Positions 25,645-33,344 of a stretch of DNA of 53,688 bases are shown one piece after another; positions within the stretch are counted from its first letter, which is position 1, and each line of letters opens with the position of its first letter. Made by a program: the position numbers and the translations under genes. Origin of the DNA: a bacterium (GTDB taxonomy: Bacteria; SM23-31); contig JANQEH010000148.1 in NCBI GenBank assembly GCA_028278455.1, forward strand, positions 1 to 53,688, written 5' to 3'. The notes below the pieces were generated by a model. That model worked only from the letters and a program-made list of their open reading frames with translations, searched no databases and had not been told where the DNA came from.

Positions 25645-25911
25645 TTCATTAATAGACTTTTTGTCAAAATTATGGAATAAATTTCTATTTTATTCAGTAT
25701 AATATGTTGCTGAAAAAGTACTGTTATTCCGATTCTTCAAGATAATGGCAATGTTGTAATATTGCCCGGAGAAGGAGCCTCAACACCCGATCATATATCC
25801 CGCGAAAGCTAATGTAGAGCGCGAAACTAAACTTTTTTACCGTTTTTATTGTTTAATAAATATGAACAAAATTAATCAGTTGGTTTTAAATAACTCAGGG
25901 AGGTATCAGTT
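25645..25911. other. Spacer upstream of the secreted TPR gene
   Basis: No gene. A GC-richer patch at about 25765-25835 (CCCGGAGAAGGAGCC, CCCGCGAAAGC, GAGCGCGAAAC) stands out in AT-rich surroundings and might be structured RNA leader, but I cannot draw a convincing fold. Confidence 0.4.
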
Positions 25912-27012
25912 ATGGGATTAATTGTAAACCGTAAAAAGACAATTATACCCTTTATCGCATTGCTCGTTTCAGTATTTGTATTCTCGAGTATTGTAATTGC
26001 TCAGTCTGCTCAAACCCAGGAAAGATACCAGCAGGTTGCAAATCAGATTAAGGATTTGATCGCGAAAATGGGTGAAGCAAGTGCCAGCAATGATATCGAT
26101 GCATATAATAAGCACAAAGAAGAGCATGATAAATTAATGTCGGAGTTTCAAACCCTTACTGAAGCTCTTAAGGGTGATGCCGAAACAGTCCGAAAGATCA
26201 ACGAAGTAAAGGGACTTTTTAATGATGGTAAATCTGCATACAGGATATCCCGTTATAACGACGCGATAAGTAAATATAATGAAGCCGTCCAAAAAGGGCT
26301 CGCTTTAGGTAATCCACTTGTGAATGACCCTGTATATGAGAGTTATGTCGGATTAGCGCTGGTCTACAACAAACAGAAAGACTATACAAAAATGAAAGAA
26401 GCCTGCACAAGAGCGGTTGATATGGATCCTAATACTGCAAAAGGTTTCTACTATCTCGGTATTTCTGAAGAAAAAGTGGGTAATTTCCCAAATGCAGAAA
26501 GAGCATATGCAAAAGCAGCTGAATTGGCTTCAGGCGCAAACAAAAAGACTTTTAAATATCAACTTGGTATTCTATATCTTGATAAAATGAAGAATTTCTC
26601 TCAAGCGGCGCAGACTTTTTACAGTATTATCGAGATCGATCCGGCATACAAAAATGGTAAAACTTTTACCTACCTCGGCAGAGCATATCTCGAAGCGAAA
26701 CAGGCTGAGAATGCCGTTAATGCCTTTCAACAGGCGGTTCAGATAAACGGCAGGGACTGGCAGCCGCACTTCTATATGGCGCAGATACACAACAGTAAAA
26801 GAGAATTCCAGCAGGCAGTTACATCCGCAAATGAAGGATTGAAATACAGCAGGAAGAATCACGGCGGTCTTCTTATAGAGAGAGGCCTGGGATATAAAGG
26901 CCTCGGACAGAAAGTCAAGGCACTTGATGATTTCAATCTGGCCAAGAATGACAGACAGTACAGGAAACTTGCTGAACATCACATCCTCGTTCTGAAGGAA
27001 TTTGACAAATAG
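25912..27012 (+). CDS. Secreted TPR-repeat protein
   Basis: 366 residues, exported. The signal peptide covers about residues 1-31 (SSIVIAQ). A helical, charged segment (about 32-95) may form a coiled coil. At least six tetratricopeptide repeats follow (SAYRISRYNDAISKYNEAV, VGLALVYNKQKDYTKMKEAC, GFYYLGISEEKVGNFPNAERAYAKA, YLGRAYLEAKQAENAVNAFQQAV). It probably works as a periplasmic scaffold; the partner is unknown. A GGGAGGT ribosome binding site precedes the ATG by eight bases and a strong terminator follows, so it is a single-gene unit. Confidence 0.85.
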   Translation: MGLIVNRKKTIIPFIALLVSVFVFSSIVIAQSAQTQERYQQVANQIKDLIAKMGEASASNDIDAYNKHKEEHDKLMSEFQTLTEALKGDAETVRKINEVKGLFNDGKSAYRISRYNDAISKYNEAVQKGLALGNPLVNDPVYESYVGLALVYNKQKDYTKMKEACTRAVDMDPNTAKGFYYLGISEEKVGNFPNAERAYAKAAELASGANKKTFKYQLGILYLDKMKNFSQAAQTFYSIIEIDPAYKNGKTFTYLGRAYLEAKQAENAVNAFQQAVQINGRDWQPHFYMAQIHNSKREFQQAVTSANEGLKYSRKNHGGLLIERGLGYKGLGQKVKALDDFNLAKNDRQYRKLAEHHILVLKEFDK

Positions 27013-27034
27013 AACAGAATTGAAATAGATTTTT

Positions 27035-27065
27035 AAAGCTGCCTTGTTCGAGGCAGCTTTTTTTT
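27035..27065 (+). terminator. Rho-independent terminator of the TPR gene
   Basis: Stem AAAGCTGCCT / AGGCAGCTTT with a 6-base loop and a T8 run, 22 bases after the stop. Confidence 0.92.
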
Positions 27066-27380
27066 GCCGTTACTCAGTCCGGCAGCTGAATGTATGGCTG
27101 TATTTTTTATTTGCCTTTTAGATCATTCTTGTATACTTTTGAATTTAATATCAAGCTGTTCCAAAGCTGAATGAGTGTAATACACCTGTGTTCTGAGATT
27201 TCTCGGTTTCATCATCATTGCTGCCGCAATGATGATTTCACTCGAAATGACAACACTTTTTGCAATTCTGTCATTTCGAACCAACGAACGCGGGTAGAGA
27301 TGGCATAGTACTACAAGAATTACCTACATGTGTGACAGAATATTCGAATTTTCGGATCGTTATGTTTTGGAGTAATTGAA
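27066..27380. repeat. Intergenic region with a TTCTGAGATTTCTCG repeat pair
   Basis: No gene. 27191-27251 is a TTCTGAGATTTCTCGG...CTCGAAATGAC element whose middle is itself an inverted repeat (ATCATCATTGC / GCAATGATGAT). 27269-27300 is a facing partial TGTCATTTCGAAC copy. A TATACT at 27132-27137 has only a poorly spaced -35 (TTGCCT, 15 bases). Confidence 0.65.
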
Positions 27381-27911
27381 ATGAAAGTATCGATATCAAA
27401 CGGATCATTGGAAGTGGAGCAGGGAGATATTACTGTCCAGAAGGTTGATGCTATAGTCAATGCTGCCAATAACCACCTCTGGATGGGTTCGGGTGTTGCC
27501 GGCGCGATCAAGAAAAAGGGCGGACAGGAAATTGAAACGGAGGCTGTAAAGCAGGGACCGATCGAGGTGGGAGGTGCAGTGATCACGACGGGAGGTGATC
27601 TCCCGGCTGAGTACGTTATCCATGCTGCCGGGATGGGGCAGGACCTGAGGACAGATGAAGATCTTGTCAGGAAGACAACAATAAGCAGCCTTGAACTGGC
27701 TGAAGAAAAGCAACTAAACTCGATATCATTCCCTGCCATAGGAACCGGTGTCGGGGGAATGTCGTTACATTTATGTGCACAGGTAATGCTTAACGAATGT
27801 GTTGAGTTTCTCCTGGGCAGCAGTTCTTTGAAAACCATTAAATTCGTACTGTTCGATTCGGAAGGATTCAAGGTGTTCAATGAAGAATTAAGACGGCTGT
27901 TCTCATCTTAA
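27381..27911 (+). CDS. Macro domain protein (ADP-ribose binding)
   Basis: 176 residues, essentially one macro domain. Diagnostic are GDIT..KVDAIVNAANNHLWMGSGVAGAIKKKGG (VNAANN and GSGVAGAI are the ADP-ribose loops) and ISFPAIGTGVGGMSLHLCAQVM (the second glycine-rich phosphate loop). Such proteins bind or hydrolyse ADP-ribose derivatives: deacetylation of O-acetyl-ADP-ribose or removal of ADP-ribose from protein or nucleic acid. The following small zinc-ribbon gene starts nine bases after the stop, so the two are probably cotranscribed. No ADP-ribosyltransferase is visible nearby. Confidence 0.88.
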   Translation: MKVSISNGSLEVEQGDITVQKVDAIVNAANNHLWMGSGVAGAIKKKGGQEIETEAVKQGPIEVGGAVITTGGDLPAEYVIHAAGMGQDLRTDEDLVRKTTISSLELAEEKQLNSISFPAIGTGVGGMSLHLCAQVMLNECVEFLLGSSSLKTIKFVLFDSEGFKVFNEELRRLFSS

Positions 27912-27920
27912 ATAGATACT

Positions 27921-28112
27921 ATGGAAAGAAGTAATTCAAAAGAACAGAAGCCGTTCATCGGGATACATTTTAAATGCTGCAATGTTTACAGCAGGATATA
28001 CATGAACAAGAAGAAGGATGCATTTGTCGGCTGGTGTCCGAAGTGCGCAAAGAGAGTGCATATAGGCATATCTCCCGATGGTGTTGACTCGAGATATTTT
28101 GAGGTTAAATGA
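27921..28112 (+). CDS. Small zinc-ribbon-like protein
   Basis: 63 residues. Two cysteine pairs, CC in HFKCCNVYSRIY and CPKC in VGWCPKCAKRVHI, would bind one zinc in a rubredoxin- or ribbon-like knuckle. It ends VDSRYFEVK. Family not named, although I believe similar short proteins with a GIHF.CCN.Y.R.Y pattern occur in other bacteria. It starts nine bases after the macro domain gene, so the two may function together. A short repeat of the TGTCATTTCGAGC family (28126-28155) follows its stop. Confidence 0.7.
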   Translation: MERSNSKEQKPFIGIHFKCCNVYSRIYMNKKKDAFVGWCPKCAKRVHIGISPDGVDSRYFEVK

Positions 28113-28125
28113 CAATAATATCTTT

Positions 28126-28165
28126 GTCATTTCGAGCGATGTCGAGAAATCTCAGGACTCCGCTT
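28126..28165 (+). repeat. TGTCATTTCGAGC...GAGAAATCTCAG repeat element
   Basis: A clean short copy of the interspersed family found also at 10363, 11816, 35527, 38599 and, inverted, at 9998, 11564, 27191 and 49932. Confidence 0.8.
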
Positions 28166-28298
28166 CGGTTAAACAATCAGGTGACATATAGTGAAATATT
28201 CATAATTTTATTTTAATAACTAAATTATTTGTGCTCGACAGCCGTTAAATAAGAGAAGACCATTAGTGTTATCTAAAACAGACAAAGATCCTGATCAG

Positions 28299-28898
28299 AT
28301 GCTGAAAAAAAGAACAGTTATATTATCTTTATTGACGCTGATACTGCTTTTCCCAATGGTGTCTGCCGCCGCCGGACCGGATATCCTTATCTCTCTCGGC
28401 ACAAAAAAGGCAATCCAGGATGGCCCGTCGCTGGTATACCACGATCCGCCACAGCGGCAGGAGCAGGAGGATACAGTAGATCCGGGTGGTTACATTGTTG
28501 GCCTGAAAGGATTGCTTTTCGGCCCCAGGATAGGCCTTGAAGCAAATGAGGGTACTCCGATATCATTCGTTGAAAAGGCGAACCTTTTTGTCCCCCTTGC
28601 ACCGTTCCAGGCGTATTCAGTGAACGGTATTAAAGGTTTTCTCGCCAGTGCGTTTCTTGGGCCGAGAGTAGGGATGCAGCTCAATGAAAGAAAAATCAGA
28701 AAAAAAGAGTGGCTGGGTCTTATACCGGTCCTTGCAGTAACTTACCATTTGTTTTCTTCCGATCCATCGACTTCAATGGTTATGATGGAGGTTGCCGCTG
28801 CAGGTTTCTTATCGAGGATACTTCCAGCATGGGAAGCCTTTCGCGGCAAGACCATGACCGAAATTCACAGAAGAGAAAGTTTACAGAAAGATCAATAA
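28299..28898 (+). CDS. Exported hypothetical protein with a repeated GPRVG motif
   Basis: 199 residues from this start. The signal peptide ends near VSAAAG. Two similar blocks face each other: GLKGLLFGPRIGLEANEG at about residues 65-82 and GIKGFLASAFLGPRVGMQL at about 108-126 (shared G[LI]KG[LF]L, GPR[IV]G and a following NE), pointing to an internal duplication. Both are hydrophobic, so a membrane- or lipid-associated place is likely. The ATG at 28299 gives a clean signal peptide; the GTG at 28266 in the same frame would add 11 charged residues and remains possible. Function unknown. The stop codon directly precedes the RNase P RNA. Confidence 0.7.
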   Translation: MLKKRTVILSLLTLILLFPMVSAAAGPDILISLGTKKAIQDGPSLVYHDPPQRQEQEDTVDPGGYIVGLKGLLFGPRIGLEANEGTPISFVEKANLFVPLAPFQAYSVNGIKGFLASAFLGPRVGMQLNERKIRKKEWLGLIPVLAVTYHLFSSDPSTSMVMMEVAAAGFLSRILPAWEAFRGKTMTEIHRRESLQKDQ

Positions 28899-29222
28899 CC
28901 TGAAGCAGGGAAAGACGGCCGCGTCCCGATCATTCGGGATGAGGAAAGTCCGAACTCCGCAGGGCAGGACGCTTCAGAGATGAAGTCACCGTGAGGTGAA
29001 GGAAAGTGCCGCAGAAAATAAACCGCCCCGTTTTTTCGGGGTAAGGGTGAAAAGGTGAGGTAAGAGCTCACCGCGTTCCCGGTGACGGGAACGGCATGGT
29101 AAACCCCGTCCGGAGCGAGACCAAGTAAAGGAGGAGAGGCTGCCCGTCTCATTCGACTCCAGGGTAGGTCGCATAGATAAATGACCGTCCTCGACAGAAT
29201 TCGGCTTACCGACTGCTTCAGG
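28899..29222 (+). ncRNA. rnpB: RNase P RNA (type A)
   Basis: About 324 bases. Ends pair in the P1 helix (CCTGAAGCAG / CTGCTTCAGG). The conserved core is clear: GAGGAAAGTCCG (CR I) near 28940, GGAAAGTGCCGCAGAAAATA, GGTAAACCCC and the 3' ACAGAA.TCGGCTTAC (CR V) that closes P4. It is the catalytic RNA that matures tRNA 5' ends. The P1 3' strand is followed by a T6 run, so P1 may double as terminator. The RNA begins at the base after the stop codon of the upstream protein gene. Confidence 0.96.
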
Positions 29223-29746
29223 TTTTTTATTGTTATTGTCTGAATTTTGTTTTATTATTTGGCTTTACACCCCCCTTTATCCCCCCTCTAGGGGGGAGTA
29301 TAAAAAGAAAGTTTCCTCTAGGGGGAAGTATAAAAAGAAGGTCCCCTCAAAGGGGAGTGCGAAAAGGGCGAATCCTCCTGGGGGAATGCGATAAGGATGG
29401 TTCCTCCAGGGAGAGTATGAAAATAGTATTCCCTTAGAAAGGAAGTATATGTAAAGAATTCTTATGGAACGGGTATACAGGAAGTAGTTTTTAAGGTGAT
29501 CGGTCTTTAGTTGTTTTAATGGTTATTATATTATAAATGTGTTTACGGCCGGGTTCATAATATGAGATCAGATTTTAAACTCCCCCTTCGAAGGGGGAAT
29601 TTAAGGGGGATGTAATTATTACTCCCTGCCCTGTCATCCTGAACTTGTTTCAGGATCAATATTTTAAGATGCTGTACTAAATTCAGCATGACAAGTATAA
29701 TTGGCACAGAATTGTAGAATAATCTTTAAATATAGAGAAATCAAGT
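29223..29746. other. Intergenic region with hairpin array and repeats
   Basis: About 520 bases without a gene. It holds a tandem mini-hairpin array (29281-29460), a TCCCCCTTCGAAGGGGGA..AAGGGGGATGT element (29578-29620) and a GTCATCCTGAACTTG...GATC element with inverted ends (29632-29692). Confidence 0.75.
29281..29460 (+). repeat. Tandem array of six degenerate 28-31-base units, each with a small hairpin
   Basis: Units begin near 29284, 29315, 29343, 29374, 29403 and 29431. Each opens with a pyrimidine-purine hairpin (CCCTCTAGGG, CCTCTAGG, CCCCTCAAAGGGG, CCTCCTGGGGG, CTCCAGGGAG, CCCTTAGAAAGG) followed by AGTATRAAAA-like sequence. Units drift progressively from the first to the sixth. Confidence 0.75.
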
Positions 29747-30856
29747 ATGAAAAAACTGACGATCTTTCTTACAATATTAGTAATAGCAGTCTTCCTTTTC
29801 ATCTCCTGTGGGGGAGTAGACACTTCGGGGGCTAAGGTAGATCTTGCGGCACTTGTTGATGAACTAATGCTTGAACATAATGTACCGGGTGTGAGTATTG
29901 CCGTTATACAGGATTACAAGATCGCATGGACAGAACAATACGGGATCAAAGATATTGAGACAAATGAACCAGTAGAGGAAAAAACACTGTTCCAGGCTGC
30001 CTCCTGCAGTAAACCTGTAGCAGCCATGGCTGCTCTTAAGCTTGCTGAAGAAGGCAAGATAGACCTCGAAACCGATGTTAACGAGGAACTTATTTACTGG
30101 AAACTACCTGAAAATGAATTCACCGAGAACAACAAGGTAACTCTCAAACAACTGCTTAGCCATACCGGCGGACTAACGGTGCATGGCTTCCGTGGTTATA
30201 AACCGACGGAGGATGTTCCCACTCTTGTTGAAATTCTCGACGGCGACGGGCCATGCAATTCAGATGCGATCCGTGTTGACATGGAACCGGGCACTAAATA
30301 CAGGTACTCGGGAGGAGGTTATACTATCATGCAGAAAATGCTGATAGATGTCGAGCAGAAGCTTTTTCCTTTGATCATGCATGAAAGGGTGTTCAAACAT
30401 ATCAAAATGGATTTCAGTACTTATGAACAACCCTTGCCGGAGGCCCTTGTAAGGTTTGCCGCTTCAGGTCATAGAAGCAGCGGTGTTCCTGTCAGAGGCA
30501 GAAGGCATATTTATCCGGAGATGGCGGCAGCGGGACTCTGGACTACACCGACAGACCTCGCAAAATTCCTGATCGAGATACAGCTCTCTCTCCAGGGTAA
30601 ATCCAATGAGGTACTCTCTAAGGAAATGGCAGAGCTGATGATAACACCCGTTGATAATAATTATGCCCTGGGGCTCGGGATAAGGGATGAGAACGGTGTT
30701 GTTTCATTCGGTCATGGAGGATCGAACGAGGGATTCAAGTGTACAATGAATGCGACAGTCAACGGGAACGGTTACGTCATAATGACGAACGGAGACCGCG
30801 GCCCGAGAGTCTATAGCGAAATAATCAAACATATTAGAGAACTATATAACTGGTAA
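29747..30856 (+). CDS. Beta-lactamase-fold serine hydrolase, lipoprotein
   Basis: 369 residues, predicted lipoprotein (lipobox LFISCGG). The class C beta-lactamase / penicillin-binding fold shows S86-C-S-K89 (SxxK with nucleophile and base), Y187-S-G (second motif) and HGGSNEG (third motif, H-G-G). SHTGGL at about residues 137-142 is the typical loop. Members act as esterases, D-aminopeptidases or carboxypeptidases; true beta-lactamase activity is not implied. The metallo-hydrolase gene starts 13 bases downstream, so the two form an operon of extracytoplasmic hydrolases. Confidence 0.88.
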   Translation: MKKLTIFLTILVIAVFLFISCGGVDTSGAKVDLAALVDELMLEHNVPGVSIAVIQDYKIAWTEQYGIKDIETNEPVEEKTLFQAASCSKPVAAMAALKLAEEGKIDLETDVNEELIYWKLPENEFTENNKVTLKQLLSHTGGLTVHGFRGYKPTEDVPTLVEILDGDGPCNSDAIRVDMEPGTKYRYSGGGYTIMQKMLIDVEQKLFPLIMHERVFKHIKMDFSTYEQPLPEALVRFAASGHRSSGVPVRGRRHIYPEMAAAGLWTTPTDLAKFLIEIQLSLQGKSNEVLSKEMAELMITPVDNNYALGLGIRDENGVVSFGHGGSNEGFKCTMNATVNGNGYVIMTNGDRGPRVYSEIIKHIRELYNW

Positions 30857-30869
30857 AAGGGAGATTATA

Positions 30870-31601
30870 ATGAAAAACCTTAAAATTCTGTTCACTTCTA
30901 TATTTCTTACCATCCTTATCACATCTGCATCAGCTCAGGAGCCATTCGGTTCGGATATAATAAAAACATCTGAAGGTGACCTGAAGGTCGTTTTTCTCGG
31001 GCATGGATCCCTGATGTTCGAATTCGACGGTAAGGCGATATATGCGGATCCGGTCGGCGGCAGCGTGAACTGGTCGAAAATGCCAAAGGCGGATCTGGTG
31101 CTGATTACTCATGAGCACGGAGATCATTTGAATGTGGGTGTCCTTGACCGGATCAGGAAAAGCTCTACAGCATTCGTAATGAACCGGTCAAGTGCAAAGA
31201 TATATAAAGCTGATAATATTGCGGTTATGAAGAACGGTGAAGAAGGCGAAGCAGCTGGATTTATAATCGAAGCTGTACCTGCGTATAACAAGAAAAACAG
31301 GCAGTTTCACCCAAAGGGAAGGGATAACGGCTATGTGGTTACCTTTGGGGATAAAAGGTTATATATCGGAGGAGACACCGAATATATTCCTGAGATGGGA
31401 GATCTGAAGAATATTGATATAGCGTTCCTTCCGATGAATATACCGTATACAATGACCATTGAAATGATGGTCAAGGCGGCGGAAGCGTTCAAACCGAAAA
31501 TACTGTATCCATACCATTACAGGGGATCGGATATGGAGAAACTTGCATCAAAAATGAAAAAGGTCATTGGTGTAGAGCTGAGAGTGAGGACGATTTATTA
31601 A
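30870..31601 (+). CDS. Exported metallo-beta-lactamase-fold hydrolase (UlaG/UPF0173-like)
   Basis: 243 residues with a signal peptide (SASAQ near residue 23). It belongs to the UlaG-like branch: FLGHGSLMFEFDGKAIYADPV, the metal motif T-H81-E-H83-G-D85-H86, YIGGDTEY and a C-terminal YPYHYRG. The exported location is unusual for this branch, which is mostly cytosolic. Substrate unknown. AAAGGGAG lies upstream of the ATG. It is cotranscribed with the serine hydrolase and followed by a strong terminator. Confidence 0.87.
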   Translation: MKNLKILFTSIFLTILITSASAQEPFGSDIIKTSEGDLKVVFLGHGSLMFEFDGKAIYADPVGGSVNWSKMPKADLVLITHEHGDHLNVGVLDRIRKSSTAFVMNRSSAKIYKADNIAVMKNGEEGEAAGFIIEAVPAYNKKNRQFHPKGRDNGYVVTFGDKRLYIGGDTEYIPEMGDLKNIDIAFLPMNIPYTMTIEMMVKAAEAFKPKILYPYHYRGSDMEKLASKMKKVIGVELRVRTIY

Positions 31602-31624
31602 GACAAATATATATTTATTCACAT

Positions 31625-31652
31625 GGGCTGCTTTCCGGCAGCCCTTTTTTTT
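31625..31652 (+). terminator. Rho-independent terminator after the hydrolase pair
   Basis: Stem GGGCTGC / GCAGCCC, 6-base loop, T8 run, 24 bases after the stop. Confidence 0.93.
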
Positions 31653-31927
31653 GACTTTTCGCTGTTCATCGTTCCCTACCTGTCCCTTGTTTTCAACTGA
31701 GGTGGGAATCCAGCGACTCGATAGGTGAAAGGCACTGGATTCCTGCCTCTGGCCAAAAGAAGTGGGCAGGCAGGGAAAGACGAGATTATATTCCAAAAAT
31801 ACGGGATGAAGAAAAAGCCTTTGCGGGTATTTTCTCAATACTCCCCCGTTTTTATTATGAATTTTCGGTCTCTTAATATTTTCTCTGTAGACGCAGGCTG
31901 AAGCCTCCGGCTACCATCTTAATTAAA
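31653..31927. repeat. Intergenic GGGAATCCAG / GGATTCCTGCC inverted repeat
   Basis: No gene. 31680-31790 is an imperfect inverted repeat: GGTGGGAATCCAGCGACTCG and, facing it, GGCACTGGATTCCTGCC, bounded by CCTACCTGTCCC and GGCAGGGAAAGACG. Confidence 0.65.
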
Positions 31928-31987
31928 CCAATATAGATATATCCGGGACTTAATCAGCCAATATAGATAACTTCGGAACTTATTCTT
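31928..31987 (+). promoter_or_regulatory. Two 30-base direct repeats (possible operator)
   Basis: CCAATATAGATA occurs at 31928 and again at 31958, exactly 30 bases apart, each followed by a related C.GG.ACTTA tail. The second copy runs up to the -35 box of the consensus promoter. The placement fits a repressor or activator site controlling the ArsM unit. Confidence 0.55.
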
Positions 31988-32014
31988 GACAATTATCGTA
32001 TAAATCCTTATAAT
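31986..32014 (+). promoter_or_regulatory. Consensus sigma70 promoter of the HgcC-like/arsM unit
   Basis: TTGACA (31986-31991), 17 bases, TATAAT (32009-32014): a perfect match to the sigma70 consensus. The downstream leader repeats ATCAG-like words four times before the ribosome binding site GGGAGG. Confidence 0.92.
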
Positions 32015-32057
32015 CAGAATAATCAGTATATTCAGATAAATCAGATGGGAGGTTGAA

Positions 32058-32342
32058 ATGTCAAAAGAAAAAGATGAGGATTGCTGTTCCGGCAATGAGA
32101 TGAGCGGGATAGCAATGAAGGCGTGCTGCAGGATTGAGGCTGTTGCTACTGTCGATGAGAGAGGACAGCTTGTACTGCCCAAGGACCTTCGAGAGAAAGC
32201 CGGATTGAAAGCCGGGGACAAACTTGCTATAATGGTTATGGAAAAGGAGGGAAGTTCTTGCTGCTTTTTCATGATCAAGACAGATGAGCTTTCCGGCATG
32301 GTCAAGGATTTCCTTGGGCCTGTAATGAAAGATATAATGTAA
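32058..32342 (+). CDS. AbrB/SpoVT-like protein, HgcAB-associated (HgcC) type
   Basis: 94 residues. A SpoVT/AbrB swapped-hairpin core is evident: VATVDERGQLVLPKDLREKAGLKAGDKLAIM. It is bounded by cysteine pairs (DCC near residue 8, ACC near 24, SSCCFF near 67) and followed by LGPVMKDIM. Cys pairs plus this core and tail are what I know from the HgcAB-associated family, often found beside arsM. No hgcA or hgcB is in the window. It may sense a thiophilic metal or metalloid and regulate its own operon. GGGAGG precedes the ATG by seven bases. arsM starts 17 bases after the stop. Confidence 0.8.
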   Translation: MSKEKDEDCCSGNEMSGIAMKACCRIEAVATVDERGQLVLPKDLREKAGLKAGDKLAIMVMEKEGSSCCFFMIKTDELSGMVKDFLGPVMKDIM

Positions 32343-32359
32343 AGAGTAAGGAGAGAAAA

Positions 32360-33232
32360 ATGGAAAAACAGAGAATCAAAGAGGCTGTCAGAGAGAGATA
32401 TGCCTCGATTGCGGAGAACTCGACAAGCTGCTGCGGACCTGTCTCGAGCTGCTGCAGTCCGGACGAACAGACTATGATCAGTAAAAGCATTGGATATTCA
32501 GACAGCGATATCGGGACTGTGCCGAATGGGGCAAATCTCGGACTCGGCTGCGGAAATCCGGTTGCGCTTGCCTCCCTCGAAAAAGGAGAAACTGTGCTGG
32601 ATCTCGGATCAGGTGCCGGATTCGACTGCTTCCTTTCTGCCGAGAAAGTTGGAAGTGAAGGCAGGGTGATCGGTGTGGATATGACACACGAGATGATCTC
32701 AAAAGCACGGTCAAATGCGGAAAAAGGCGGTTACTCTAATGTCGAATTCAGACTTGGAGAGATCGAATATCTGCCTGCTGCGGATAATTCCATCGATGTC
32801 ATAATATCCAATTGCGTTATCAACCTTTCAACTGACAAGGATAAAGTTTTCATGGATGCATACAGGGTGCTGAAGTCCGGTGGGAGGATAATGGTGTCTG
32901 ATATCGTTCTGCAAAAACCGCTTCCGGAAAAGATCATGGAATCTATGGATGCCTATTCGGCCTGTATATCGGGAGCGGTTCCCGAGACAGAATACCTGCA
33001 AATAATACATGAGTCCGGTTTCAGGGATGTCAGTGTAGTGGGCAGATCTGAGATGCAGATATTTGATTCTGAACTGTTAGTTAAAAAGGGAGATGAAGAA
33101 ATCAAGATTACGAAGGATAATTTTTTAGAATATGCGGGAATAGTTGGTAAAGAACCTGAAGAACTTGAAGAAATGATGATAACGGCTTCAAACTATGTTT
33201 CGAGTATAAGCGTGACTGCAGAAAAACCATAG
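32360..33232 (+). CDS. arsM: Arsenite methyltransferase ArsM
   Basis: 290 residues. A SAM-dependent methyltransferase fold (VLDLGSGAGFDC, VIGVDMTHEMI) with the three conserved arsenic-binding cysteines: C64 in LGLGCGNP, C152 in SNCVINL and C202 in SACISGA. The N-terminus adds CC pairs at 24-25 and 31-32. The enzyme methylates As(III) to methyl- and dimethyl-arsenicals that are volatile or more easily oxidised. It is cotranscribed with the HgcC-like gene behind a consensus promoter; no arsenic pump (arsB/acr3), arsR or arsC is in the window. Confidence 0.93.
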   Translation: MEKQRIKEAVRERYASIAENSTSCCGPVSSCCSPDEQTMISKSIGYSDSDIGTVPNGANLGLGCGNPVALASLEKGETVLDLGSGAGFDCFLSAEKVGSEGRVIGVDMTHEMISKARSNAEKGGYSNVEFRLGEIEYLPAADNSIDVIISNCVINLSTDKDKVFMDAYRVLKSGGRIMVSDIVLQKPLPEKIMESMDAYSACISGAVPETEYLQIIHESGFRDVSVVGRSEMQIFDSELLVKKGDEEIKITKDNFLEYAGIVGKEPEELEEMMITASNYVSSISVTAEKP

Positions 33233-33256
33233 TTCCTCATGTAAGGAAAGATATTT

Positions 33257-33289
33257 AAAAACCCGGTGTATTTTACGCCGGGTTTTTTT
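33257..33289 (+). terminator. Rho-independent terminator of the arsM unit
   Basis: Stem AACCCGG.GTA / TAC.CCGGGTT followed by a T7 run, about 25 bases after the arsM stop. Confidence 0.9.
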
Positions 33290-33344
33290 ATATTATCCGG
33301 TGGATATTAAAAAAAACTTTCATTTCTGACCGGAAACCACTTAT

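Noticed and set aside
25765-25835. GC-rich patch upstream of the TPR gene as a riboswitch
   Set aside because: I could not match it to a known riboswitch core or draw a stable, convincing fold.
29281-29460. CRISPR-like array
   Set aside because: Units are directly contiguous and degenerate, with no constant repeat alternating with unique spacers and no cas genes nearby.
29701-29716. Second sigma54-like element (TTGGCACAGAATTGTAG)
   Set aside because: The GG and the second G element are only 11 bases apart and the GC is GT, so the spacing and core fail.
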